This document shows positions 46,101-55,600 of a stretch of DNA of 64,000 nucleotides, piece by piece. The notes beneath the pieces were generated by a model. It saw only the letters and a list, made by a program, of their open reading frames with translations, ran no database searches and was not told the DNA's origin. Every line of letters begins with the position of its first letter. Positions within the stretch are counted from its first letter, which is position 1. Origin of the DNA: Solibacillus isronensis (GTDB lineage Bacteria > Bacillota > Bacilli > Bacillales_A > Planococcaceae); the NCBI RefSeq assembly GCF_900168685.1, contig NZ_FVZN01000011.1:124001-188000 (forward strand). Direction: 5' to 3'. The position numbers and the translations under genes are program-made.

Positions 46101-47570
46101 TTGAAAATCTTAATTGTTGAGCGGGATTTTGAAGAAATTGCAGGAATTGAGTGGTATTTAAAAAATTATTTTATGCGGGAAATTGAAGTAATTGGCGTAA
46201 TAGATGGCAGTAGAATAATTGAAGCTTTTGAAGAAACTCAGCCCGAATTACTTCTTATTGAAATGGAACTTGTTTCTCCTTCTATAGAGCAGTTTATACA
46301 AAAGCAGGCGATCCCCGTTATCGGCATTACAGCGGAGCCTATTTTTCAGCAAGCTATGAAAGCAATACGCTTAAAAGCAATCGATCTTTTTGTGAAGCCC
46401 ATACCTTTGGAGCAATTAAAGTCTGCTTTGCTGAAAATCCCTTCGACTAAATCGGCAGCAACGTCAAGCAGTACTATTCCAGTCGAGACCCAATTATATT
46501 CGGATTTGTATTTAAATAAGCCAGGAAATTTCTCATTGGATGGAAAGTCCTTCTTTTTAATCGAGTGTGCAGATTACGAGCATAATTTTATGCTGTATGA
46601 GTGGCTCATTGAACTGCCTATTTTTCAAAACCTTATTGCCCTGCCGCTGCAAAACCGGGTGATTTGTATTGTTGATATCGATGTTTTTACCAATCTATTC
46701 AGACAGCTTCGAATCATGAGCCAGGAATGGGAGAAATTCAGTGGGGAATCGCTGAATATTGCTGTCTATGACGGTAAGGAGACAACATTGCTTACTATGT
46801 ATCAAGCATGTAAAAAGACTTTGGCTCAGCGCTTTTATAAAGGGTATTCCCATATTTTTAAAAGCTCGCAAACACTTCATGTGACAAGACTTGATCCGCT
46901 TTTAACTCCAGAGGAACAGCAGCTTTGGATCACGAGCCTTGAAAACGGTGATTTAAAAGCGATTAAAACTTTTTTATATACGCTAACAAAAGGTTCTACC
47001 TATTACCATCAGGATGATGTGCGTATTCATTTGACAAGTATTTTAGCGCAAATCCGCCGATTTATGATGAAGTATCATCTGCAGCAGCAAGCTAAAATGG
47101 AACAGCAATACCGCGCACTGTTCCATTTTATTTTAGAGCATCCGATTTTATATGCGATTGTACAGGAATTTATTTTATTTACACAACGCTTGATCGATGC
47201 GAGGAAAAATTTGCAGCAACAGCAAATTGCCGATTATACGGAGTTGGCTGTTGAAATAATTGAGCGCGACTATAACAATGCTGAGCTGACATTACAGCAT
47301 GCGGCGAATGAATTAAATATAAGCACCAATTATTTGAGCAATGTATTTTCAAAAAAACGTGGCATTCCGTTCCGGAAATATTTGCAGCAGTATCGCGTAC
47401 AACAAGCCGAAAAGTTATTAATAGAAACGAGTTTGGGCATCGGAGCAATCGCGGAAATGGTCGGCTTTACGGACGGCAATTACTTCACTAAAGTATTTCG
47501 GGAATACTATCAGTTAACCCCTTACCGCTATCGTTTGCAGGTGAGGAAGACAGCCGGGAATTCTGTTTAG
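46101..47570 (+). CDS. AraC-type response regulator with pseudo-receiver domain
   Basis: A 489-residue regulator starting at TTG 46101 after AAGGTGG. Residues 1-115 fold like a receiver, but the phospho-acceptor Asp is replaced by E54 (LLLIEMEL) and the acidic pocket reads E7-R8-D9, while the conserved Thr (GITAEP) and Lys (LFVKPIPL) stay. The middle (about 130-370) is unassigned. The C-terminus (about 385-485) is a two-HTH AraC domain (AANELNISTNYLSNVFSKK, then GIGAIAEMVGFTDGNYFTKV). No kinase is adjacent. It is divergent from yjiH-hutUIG and probably controls it; whether it senses a ligand or phosphorylation is open. Confidence 0.87.
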   Translation: MKILIVERDFEEIAGIEWYLKNYFMREIEVIGVIDGSRIIEAFEETQPELLLIEMELVSPSIEQFIQKQAIPVIGITAEPIFQQAMKAIRLKAIDLFVKPIPLEQLKSALLKIPSTKSAATSSSTIPVETQLYSDLYLNKPGNFSLDGKSFFLIECADYEHNFMLYEWLIELPIFQNLIALPLQNRVICIVDIDVFTNLFRQLRIMSQEWEKFSGESLNIAVYDGKETTLLTMYQACKKTLAQRFYKGYSHIFKSSQTLHVTRLDPLLTPEEQQLWITSLENGDLKAIKTFLYTLTKGSTYYHQDDVRIHLTSILAQIRRFMMKYHLQQQAKMEQQYRALFHFILEHPILYAIVQEFILFTQRLIDARKNLQQQQIADYTELAVEIIERDYNNAELTLQHAANELNISTNYLSNVFSKKRGIPFRKYLQQYRVQQAEKLLIETSLGIGAIAEMVGFTDGNYFTKVFREYYQLTPYRYRLQVRKTAGNSV

Positions 47571-47579
47571 GACAATAAA

Positions 47580-47616
47580 AAATACCTGGGCACATTTTGA
47601 AATGGCCTAGGTATTT
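47580..47616. terminator. Bidirectional terminator between regulator and SLC13 permease
   Basis: AAATACCTGGGC pairs with GCCTAGGTATTT with one mismatch; A and T runs flank the stem. The flanking genes are convergent. Confidence 0.8.
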
Positions 47617-47652
47617 GTGTCTAATCTTTCCGTGTGTTCATAAATTATCCAT

Positions 47653-49500
47653 TTAAAACGGAAACAGCAACGGTACTGCAATCATCATGATAATAAACAT
47701 GATAACCTGTAACGGAACACCGACTTTGACGAAATCCATAAATTTATAGCCACCAGCTGTTAATACAAGGGAGTTTGTCGGAGATGCAATCGATGTCGCA
47801 AAAGCCATACTCGCAGCAGTTGCTACCCCGATCATAAATGTATACGGGTTCGCATCCATAGCAAGTGCTGCAGTGATGGCAATCGGCGAAAACAGTACCG
47901 CTGTTGCCGTATTACTAACAAATTGCCCGAAAACAACGGTTAATAAATAAATCCCCATTAGTACACCATATGGACCGAAATCACCGAGCACACTGATAAT
48001 GCCTTCTGCGAGAATCGTCATCCCCCCTGTTTTCTCAAGCGCTGTCGCCATCGGAAGCATTGCCGCTACGAGCACAATACTTTCGAAGTTCATTTTACTG
48101 TAGGCATCATCCATATTGCGCAAACAGCCTGTAATAATCATAAGAACAGCCCCGATTAATACAGCAATAACGGCGTCGAACACTTCAAACACCATAAGTC
48201 CTATCATGAGCAGCATAATAATACCGGCAATCGGTGCCTTTCCGTTTGCGGCAATTGCTCCTGCTAACTCGCGAGGCTGCCCTACTACGACAACATCTTG
48301 CGTTTCGCGGGACAACAGCTCGATTTCATCCCATGTTCCCTGCACTAAAATCGCATCACCGAAACGCAGCTTCTGATCTGCCATGTCTTTCAGTAAGTAA
48401 TCGCCTTTACGGTTGATTCCTAAAATGTTCAAATTATATTTTTCACGGAATCCGATTTTACTGACCGTTTCCTTAATAAGACGTGATTGCGGTGTTAATA
48501 ATACTTCCGCTACACCAATTTTCTTCGTAACGAGCTCTTTCGCATGATCTTCAAACGGTTGAACAGTCAACTTATAATCATGGGCAAAGCGTGCTACATC
48601 ATCGGCCAAACCTTGAACATACAGCTCATCGCCGACATGTATAACACTTGTCGGACCCGCCAGCTCCTGGTACGTCATCGGCCGTAAATTAATCCCTTCC
48701 TGCGCGGCACCGCGTTTTATTTTCATAATATAAATATGGTAGGTTGCCGGAAGCTTCAAATCAGCAAGCTTTTGTTCTATGATTGTCGAATGCTCGCTAA
48801 CGACAACGCGGAACAGCTTATCATGCAAATCATATTCCTTAGCAATTTTCTTTGGAGAAAGCTTATACCCCGCACTTGACTGCGAACGGTTTTCTTCATT
48901 CGGCAACAGCACATTGCGTACTAATACTAAATAAATAATGACAGTAATCGTCGCAATAATGCCGATTGGAGTAATTGTGAAAAATCCCAGCTTTTCGAAG
49001 CCATGATCAACGAGTGTTTGGGAAGCGATCAAGTTTGTTGGAGATGCAATTAACGTCATCAATCCCGACATGCTCGCAATGTAGGATAACGGCATTAAAA
49101 ATTTGGACGGGCTTACTTTAATGCTGATTGCTATCGAAACAACAATCGGCAGCATTAACGCAACCGTACCTGTATTGCTCATAAACGCACCGACAATCGC
49201 GACAATGACAAGCAGTAGAACAAAGAGACGCAGCTCATTATCCCCCGACCATTTCAATAGAAGGTTTCCTGCCATACCAGCAAGTCCTGTTCTTAAAATA
49301 CCTGCCCCGACAACAAATAGCCCTGCTATCATAATGACTACAGAATTCGAGAACCCTGCCAGCGCTTCTGCAGGTGTTAAAATATTTAATATTACAAATG
49401 ATAATAATGCCATTACTGCAACAAGATCTGCCCTCAATCGATTCGTCGTAAATAAGATAATCGTAACTGCCAAAATGATAAAAGTTAATGTAAGTTGCAT
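47653..49500 (-). CDS. SLC13/ArsB-type permease with two RCK-C (TrkA-C) domains
   Basis: A 615-residue transporter made of two membrane halves with paired RCK-C (TrkA-C) domains between them (about residues 210-300 and 310-400). The halves carry the mirrored signatures FMSNTGTVALMLPIVVSIA (about 110-128) and FVSNTATAVLFSPIAITAA (about 534-552), plus IASPTNLIASQTL and SIASPTNSLVLTAGGYKF. Members move sulfate, dicarboxylates or other anions with sodium; the substrate is not predictable. ATG 49500 has AAGGG eight bases upstream; longer frames lack sites. Confidence 0.87.
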   Translation of the reverse strand: MQLTLTFIILAVTIILFTTNRLRADLVAVMALLSFVILNILTPAEALAGFSNSVVIMIAGLFVVGAGILRTGLAGMAGNLLLKWSGDNELRLFVLLLVIVAIVGAFMSNTGTVALMLPIVVSIAISIKVSPSKFLMPLSYIASMSGLMTLIASPTNLIASQTLVDHGFEKLGFFTITPIGIIATITVIIYLVLVRNVLLPNEENRSQSSAGYKLSPKKIAKEYDLHDKLFRVVVSEHSTIIEQKLADLKLPATYHIYIMKIKRGAAQEGINLRPMTYQELAGPTSVIHVGDELYVQGLADDVARFAHDYKLTVQPFEDHAKELVTKKIGVAEVLLTPQSRLIKETVSKIGFREKYNLNILGINRKGDYLLKDMADQKLRFGDAILVQGTWDEIELLSRETQDVVVVGQPRELAGAIAANGKAPIAGIIMLLMIGLMVFEVFDAVIAVLIGAVLMIITGCLRNMDDAYSKMNFESIVLVAAMLPMATALEKTGGMTILAEGIISVLGDFGPYGVLMGIYLLTVVFGQFVSNTATAVLFSPIAITAALAMDANPYTFMIGVATAASMAFATSIASPTNSLVLTAGGYKFMDFVKVGVPLQVIMFIIMMIAVPLLFPF

Positions 49501-49725
49501 AATCATGTCCCTTCGTATGGTAGTCGCCTCTATTATATAGGAAATAATAGTAGAACTCCCCACATTTGTTGATTTCAAATTAAAAGCTAATATTAACTAA
49601 AAACACAGAGCAATATTTACCTTTTCTTGCTAATTAAAGGTATAATTTACTAGTAATCTATATTATCCGAATCTTCTTTAATGTTTATTATTAATAACCA
49701 ATTCTTTAATATAAAGATTCCTTAA

Positions 49726-49740
49726 AAAGAATTATTATAA
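49726..49740. promoter_or_regulatory. Candidate PerR box before katA
   Basis: AAAGAATTATTATAA matches the 15-base PerR consensus TTATAATTATTATAA at 12 positions. A weaker 11/15 match lies near 49770. The AT-rich background lowers confidence, but catalase is the classic PerR target. Confidence 0.5.
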
Positions 49741-49816
49741 TCTAGTAGAAATTATGATTTAGATTTGTTATATTATTTATGAAGAGTTTTTCAAAAAATT
49801 TTAGGAGGAACTACAT

Positions 49817-51307
49817 ATGACAAACGAACGTTTAACAACAATTACTGGTGCTCCAGTAGTATCAAACGACGATGTACAAACAGCTGGTCGTCGTGGTCCA
49901 ATTTTATTACAAGACGTATTCCTAATTGAGAAATTAGCGAACTTTAACCGTGAAGTAATTCCTGAGCGTCGTATGCACGCAAAAGGTTCAGGTGCATTCG
50001 GTACATTTACTGTAACGCATGACATCACAAAATATTCAAAAGCAAAAATTTTCTCTGAAGTTGGTAAGAAAACAGAAATGTTCGCACGTTTCTCAACTGT
50101 AGCAGGTGAGCGCGGTGCGGCTGATGCAGAGCGTGATATTCGCGGTTTTGCATTAAAATTCTATACTGAAGAAGGTAACTGGGATATGGTTGGTAACAAC
50201 ACACCTGTATTCTTCTTCCGTGATCCATTACACTTCCCGGATTTAAACCACGTTGTTAAGCGTGATCCAAAAACAAACATGCACAACGGTAACTCAAACT
50301 GGGATTTCTGGACTTCACTACCTGAAGCATTACACCAAGTAACAATCGTAATGTCTGACCGTGGTATTCCAAACGGCTACCGCAAAATGCACGGTTTCGG
50401 TTCTCATACTTACTCAATGATCAACGAAGCTGGCGAACGCGTATACGTGAAATTCCACTTCCGTTCTCAACAAGGTATTGAAAACTTAACAGGTGCAGAA
50501 GCTGCTGAAATTATCGGTAAAGACCGTGAGTCTTCACAACGTGACCTATTCGAATCAATCGAAAAAGGCGATTTCCCGAAATGGAAAATGTACATCCAAG
50601 TGATGACTGAAGAGCAAGCTCGCAACTCTAAGGACAACCCATTCGACTTAACAAAAGTTTGGTACAAGTCTGAGTACCCACTAATTGAAGTTGGGGAATT
50701 CGAATTAAACCGTAACCCGGAAAACTACTTCGCTGATGTTGAGCAAGCTGCATTCGCTCCGTCAAACGTTGTACCTGGTATTTCATTCTCACCAGACCGT
50801 ATGTTACAAGCTCGTTTATTCGCTTACCAAGATGCAACTCGTTACCGTTTAGGCGTTAACCACCACCAAATTCCTGTAAACACACCAAAATGCCCATTCA
50901 TGGTATATCACCGTGATGGACAAGGCCGTGCTGACGGAAACCGTGGTGCAGCTATTACTTACTATCCAAATAGCTACGGTGCCCTACAAGGTCAGACACA
51001 ATATAAAGATCCTGCATTAGCTCTTGATGGTCCAGCTGACATCTACGACTTCCGTGAAGATGACAACAACTACTTCGAGCAACCAGGTAAATTATTCCGT
51101 CTTCAAACACCGGAACAGCAACAACGTTTATTCGAAACAACTGCTGCTGAAATGAACGGTGTTGAAGAATTCATCAAACGTCGTCACATTTTACACTGCT
51201 ACTTAGCTGATCCAGCATATGGTGAAGGTGTAGCGAAGGCAATGGGTCTTTCATTAGATGGTATGGACCTTTCAAACCCATACGCTAATGCGGTAAGTAT
51301 GTACTAA
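49817..51307 (+). CDS. katA: Heme catalase
   Basis: A 496-residue monofunctional catalase (clade 3, small subunit) that disproportionates hydrogen peroxide. The catalytic histidine is H54 ([12 protein letters not shown]), the distal asparagine lies in [11 protein letters not shown] near 135, and the proximal heme-ligand tyrosine in [14 protein letters not shown] (about 333-346). TAGGAGG precedes ATG 49817. Third codon positions favour C/T-ending codons more than most neighbours, as expected for a highly expressed gene. A PerR-like box is upstream and a terminator downstream. Confidence 0.96.
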   Translation: MTNERLTTITGAPVVSNDDVQTAGRRGPILLQDVFLIEKLANFNREVIPERRMHAKGSGAFGTFTVTHDITKYSKAKIFSEVGKKTEMFARFSTVAGERGAADAERDIRGFALKFYTEEGNWDMVGNNTPVFFFRDPLHFPDLNHVVKRDPKTNMHNGNSNWDFWTSLPEALHQVTIVMSDRGIPNGYRKMHGFGSHTYSMINEAGERVYVKFHFRSQQGIENLTGAEAAEIIGKDRESSQRDLFESIEKGDFPKWKMYIQVMTEEQARNSKDNPFDLTKVWYKSEYPLIEVGEFELNRNPENYFADVEQAAFAPSNVVPGISFSPDRMLQARLFAYQDATRYRLGVNHHQIPVNTPKCPFMVYHRDGQGRADGNRGAAITYYPNSYGALQGQTQYKDPALALDGPADIYDFREDDNNYFEQPGKLFRLQTPEQQQRLFETTAAEMNGVEEFIKRRHILHCYLADPAYGEGVAKAMGLSLDGMDLSNPYANAVSMY

Positions 51308-51422
51308 GATGTACTCTATGAATTTAGCTTCTTGCTCAAATTGTTAAATTCACTAGCTTTTCATTAATTTAGTTTTACTAAATTTACGAAAGCGTTATTG
51401 ATATCCAACTATAATCGCTTAC

Positions 51423-51459
51423 AACCGCAAGTATCTGAGGGGATGCTTGCGGTTTATTT
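51423..51459 (+). terminator. Terminator after katA
   Basis: AACCGCAAG/CTTGCGGTT, a perfect 9-bp stem with a 14-nt loop, then TTATTTA. It lies about 115 bases after the stop; the bases between hold no gene. Confidence 0.8.
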
Positions 51460-51466
51460 ATGGAAA

Positions 51467-51513
51467 AAGGGCTGCAGTAAAAGTTTAAATTACTTTTACT
51501 GCAGCCCTTCTTT
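51467..51513. terminator. Strong bidirectional terminator, convergent katA/AEC genes
   Basis: AAGGGCTGCAGTAAAAGT pairs perfectly with ACTTTTACTGCAGCCCTT around a 7-nt loop, with A and T tracts on the outer sides. Confidence 0.9.
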
Positions 51514-52441
51514 ATGCAAATAATATTGTCGATAAATAAATAACAAACGTCACTGTTAAACAGCTGATAATCGTAGAAAACAGTACTGTCTGGGCTGCAG
51601 TTGCCGATTCAATATCATATTCGAGCGCCAAGCTGGAACTGTTTCTCGATGTCGGGAATGCACTTGCGATAAATAGCGACTGTGCCACTACCCCGTCCAG
51701 GCCCAATGCAAAAATAATAAGAAGTGCTGTTGCCGGGCCGACTATTAACCTTGTAAAGCAGCTGACAAAAATCGTTTTATTGAACATCGAACGCATTTCG
51801 ATTGTAGAAAGCTGTGCCCCTAATGTAATAAGTGCAACCGCCACAAATCCGTCTGCAATATGTTCAAGTGGAATACTAAACGTGTCCGGGATCGGAACGT
51901 GAAAGTAATTCAATGCCGCGCCAATAATAAGCGCATGAACAATCGGCATTTTCAAAAAGTCCCGGACAATCGCTATTCCTGATTTTGTTGATGAGATTAA
52001 ATTATACAAGCCATATGTATACGTCGTCATATTTTGAAAAATAACAAGGATGACTTGTATTGCTACCCCGATCGGCTGGGTCGCGAAAATCATTTGTGCA
52101 ACCGGAATTCCATAGTTACCGGAGTTAATAAGGACAACACTGTTTTTAAAAACAGCCGATTCCTTTTTATCAAGTTTTAACAGCTTTGCGAGCAGCTGAC
52201 TTAACAGCATTTGCGCACCGATAAACAAAATAATAAAAATCGTAATTTGCCCGAGAACACTCATTTCAACGGATGTTTCATAAATATTGATAAACACCGC
52301 TGCCGGCATGAAACAGTATGTAATGAGATGGGATAATGCTTTAAGGTTAAACTGAAACTTGCGCTGTAAAATGGCACCTATAAAAAGCAAAATTAAAATC
52401 GGTGCAACAATTTTGAAGAAAATCATCGATAAATAGACCAT
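51512..52441 (-). CDS. AEC-family transporter (auxin efflux carrier-like)
   Basis: A 309-residue membrane protein with ten segments in two halves. The patterns NSGNYGIPVAQMIF (about residues 106-119) and the late FIASAFPTSRNSSSLALEY (about 258-276) are the AEC family signatures. Bacterial members carry malate, malonate or other small organic anions; the substrate here is unknown. ATG 52441 has AAAAGGAG upstream at seven bases, while ATG 52462 has no site. Monocistronic. Confidence 0.87.
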   Translation of the reverse strand: MVYLSMIFFKIVAPILILLFIGAILQRKFQFNLKALSHLITYCFMPAAVFINIYETSVEMSVLGQITIFIILFIGAQMLLSQLLAKLLKLDKKESAVFKNSVVLINSGNYGIPVAQMIFATQPIGVAIQVILVIFQNMTTYTYGLYNLISSTKSGIAIVRDFLKMPIVHALIIGAALNYFHVPIPDTFSIPLEHIADGFVAVALITLGAQLSTIEMRSMFNKTIFVSCFTRLIVGPATALLIIFALGLDGVVAQSLFIASAFPTSRNSSSLALEYDIESATAAQTVLFSTIISCLTVTFVIYLSTILFA

Positions 52442-52600
52442 GCGAAAACTCCTTTTGTGCATGTGTGCTGTAGTTGTTAATTATAGCGTATTTGTAAAGA
52501 AATTGTCAGACGATCCGACAGATTTTTTCGTTTTCAGCTTAGCGATTTATCTCTAAAAAAACCTATGATTTCCGGATAGAAAATCATAGGATTAAACGTT

Positions 52601-55600
52601 TTATAAGTAATCGATTGCTATTAATGCATTGTAGATTAGTTCGGCAAACTCGCCTCGCGATAATGTTTTCTCAGGGTTAAACAAACCTTTGCCATCAACA
52701 ACCCCAAACAGCTTTAAAATCGCAATGCTTTGACGTGCTTCCAATGTCAGGTTTGTTATATCCGAATAGCTGAAGTTTAATTCATTGTACGCCTTCGCCA
52801 AATCCTGATTTAAATATCGGTACATGTTGGCAATAATGATAGCTGCTTCTTGCTTTGTCACTGTGGCATTAGGTGCGAAACGGCTCGATGTAGCCCCGCT
52901 CATAATCCCAGCTTCCAATAAACCTTGAACTAGTTTTAACTGCTGCGTATTTGCTATATCCAAATATTTCGATTTGTTGTTACTTGATACATCAAGTGCA
53001 GACGCAATCATCACTGCTGCATCAAGTTTGCTTACTTGTTTATAGCTTTGAACTAGTCGGCTTTTCGTATTAAATACTATGCCGCGCTTTGTCAGCTCTC
53101 GAATCGCACGTCCTTGGTCATTATTCGGAATATCCGTATAAATAACCCGGCTGTTCGATGCTTTAAAAGTACCACCTGTCACTGTACGGATAATGAATTT
53201 TGAGCCATCCACTTTAAATGATGCCGGTGATGTACCGGTTGACAGAACACGTTGAATAACTTGCGAAGTATTCGCTTTTAATTTAGCTACCGGAATATGA
53301 ATTTCTACTGTACTTTCAAATGTTTTTGTACGATTTCCTTCTGTAAATTGGATGTGCAACTGATTATTCGTCACATTTACAGACACACCAACAGTAGCTG
53401 CAGAAGACTGGATTTCAGATGTAGGAATAACAATCTCAATATCCCCCGCTTTTAAGCGCATATTGCGGTCTGCGATGTTTTTCACTTGAGAAGCGGTAAT
53501 CTGTGTTGTATAGCGGCCATTTTGGTAAGTCATTGTTTCATATTGTGACCAGTTTGCCGTTTTTGGAATCGATGTCGCCACTGTACTTGCGGAATCATCC
53601 GGAATGTAAAGCGGGTCGTATGTCGGCTTCTCAATCACTACTCCGCCTGGCTTTATATCATGAATATAATCTGGGTAATACGTATAAACAAGTTCAATAT
53701 AATCCGGATCTCTCCACATAGTTTCAAGACGGATAAGCTTTTCCAACACTGTTACATGCCTTTTCGCTTCCGCAGATAAATTGTTGTAAAGTGAACGAGC
53801 TTTCGCTATTTCCTGTGTCGTCGAGCTGCGGCTAATATCATTCATGTATACATCAAATGCATTGGCATCAAGCTTTGCCTGCTTCACAACAGTATTTTGA
53901 TAAATAATATAATTCTCGCCATCAATTAAAAGATAAAGGTTTGTTACAAACGACTTCGCAAAATCACTCAATGAATTGTACGCCAGCCGAATACTCTTGA
54001 TCTGAGCTTCAGTGTATTTTGTTTTATCAATGCGATTTATACGATCCATCACGACTTTCGCTTCTTTTTCAGCCTGCGCGATTTGTGTCCCCATTAATAA
54101 TTCGAAGTACTCTAGATTTTCCGTTACTTTCTTGGGTACTAGCCTTCTTGCTTCTTCCGTCAATGCTGTATAAGCATCACGAGCAGCTTTAATTTCATTT
54201 GGCGTCGATTCATTGTTCAGAACCTGAATTAATTCCACTACCTTTTCAGCTGCAATTTTGTTTAAAAGTTCTATTTCCAACGCTTCTAAAGCTTCTATAA
54301 GTAAATCAAGTTTACCGTAATTATTTATTTTGTCTTGTTGCTCTTGTGTAAGTTCATTATAAGCTGCACGTACATTTTCAATATCCTCTTTTGTCGATTG
54401 ACTATTTAATGCTTCAATTGCATTATTTACATCATCGATTGCTTTTTGAAAAGCTGTTGCATCTTTTGATACTTTATCCCATAACCCTAATAGTTTTTCT
54501 TTGTTTATTACAAGATTTTTTACCTCTTCTGGTAATGCCTGATAAGTTTGATAAACGACCTGTACTTCTGAATAAGACGACTCCTCAGATAATAGCTCAA
54601 TACTATCAATAATATTTTGTGCTTCTGTTGCCAGCAACGCTTCTTTAATACGCTTTTCCTGAATATTTAACTTTTCCAAACCCTCGATAAAGAACTTTTC
54701 AAATCGTCGATCAGTAGCAATTATATCCGTATATCGCTGTCTTACTTCCTGAATAGTTGTTGTCGAAGCTTCGTCATCAAGGGTACCCATTTCAATTATT
54801 AATGGCTTGGCAGAATTAATAGCTAATCCTTTCAACTGGCGGTATTCAATTAATTTTGCTCTTACTTCTGTTGATAATAATGCAACCGCTTGTTCTTCTG
54901 TAATACCTAAATTGGCAGCAACTACACTTACAGAATCGGCTGACGTCACCTGACTTATTAAATTGTCTAAAGAAGTCATTTCTGAAAAATCCAGTGTTGT
55001 AATTCCACTTATCAAAGCTTTTAATGATGCATCTTCAGAAATAACATTTATGCGATTCACTAAACTTTTCAGCTTTTCAGTATTTTCTTCAGAAATAGCT
55101 TTTTTCTGTGCCAGCTTCATTCCATTGTATAGTGCTTGCGCCAGTTGTACTTTTCCAACATACTCATCTGTAATAGTATCGGATATTGTGAGACTGTTTA
55201 TCAACTCGTTCAATTGTTCAATTTGACCCTTCATCGATGTCATTAAAGCCAGCTTTTCTTTAACTATATTGCCATCCGCACTTTTAATAATATATTTTTG
55301 ACTTGTGAGAAGATCATCGTACTGTTCTCTTATGACTTCCATAGTTGTTAGAAAATCAGATGCATCTTCATCTATAACTTTTATTGTATTAATAAAATCC
55401 TCTGTTTCTTGACGAAGATATACTGCACGTTCACGATAAGTTTCAATATCACCAAGTCTCGGAACTCCGTTGCGAATCGATGGCAAATAACTATCAAATT
55501 TTTTCAGAAAATCTTCAACAAATACAATAAAATCCGGAATTTGTACAAACGGATCATCATTTGTCACACTCGCTACTTTTGAATCTAAGTTCTTTTTTAA

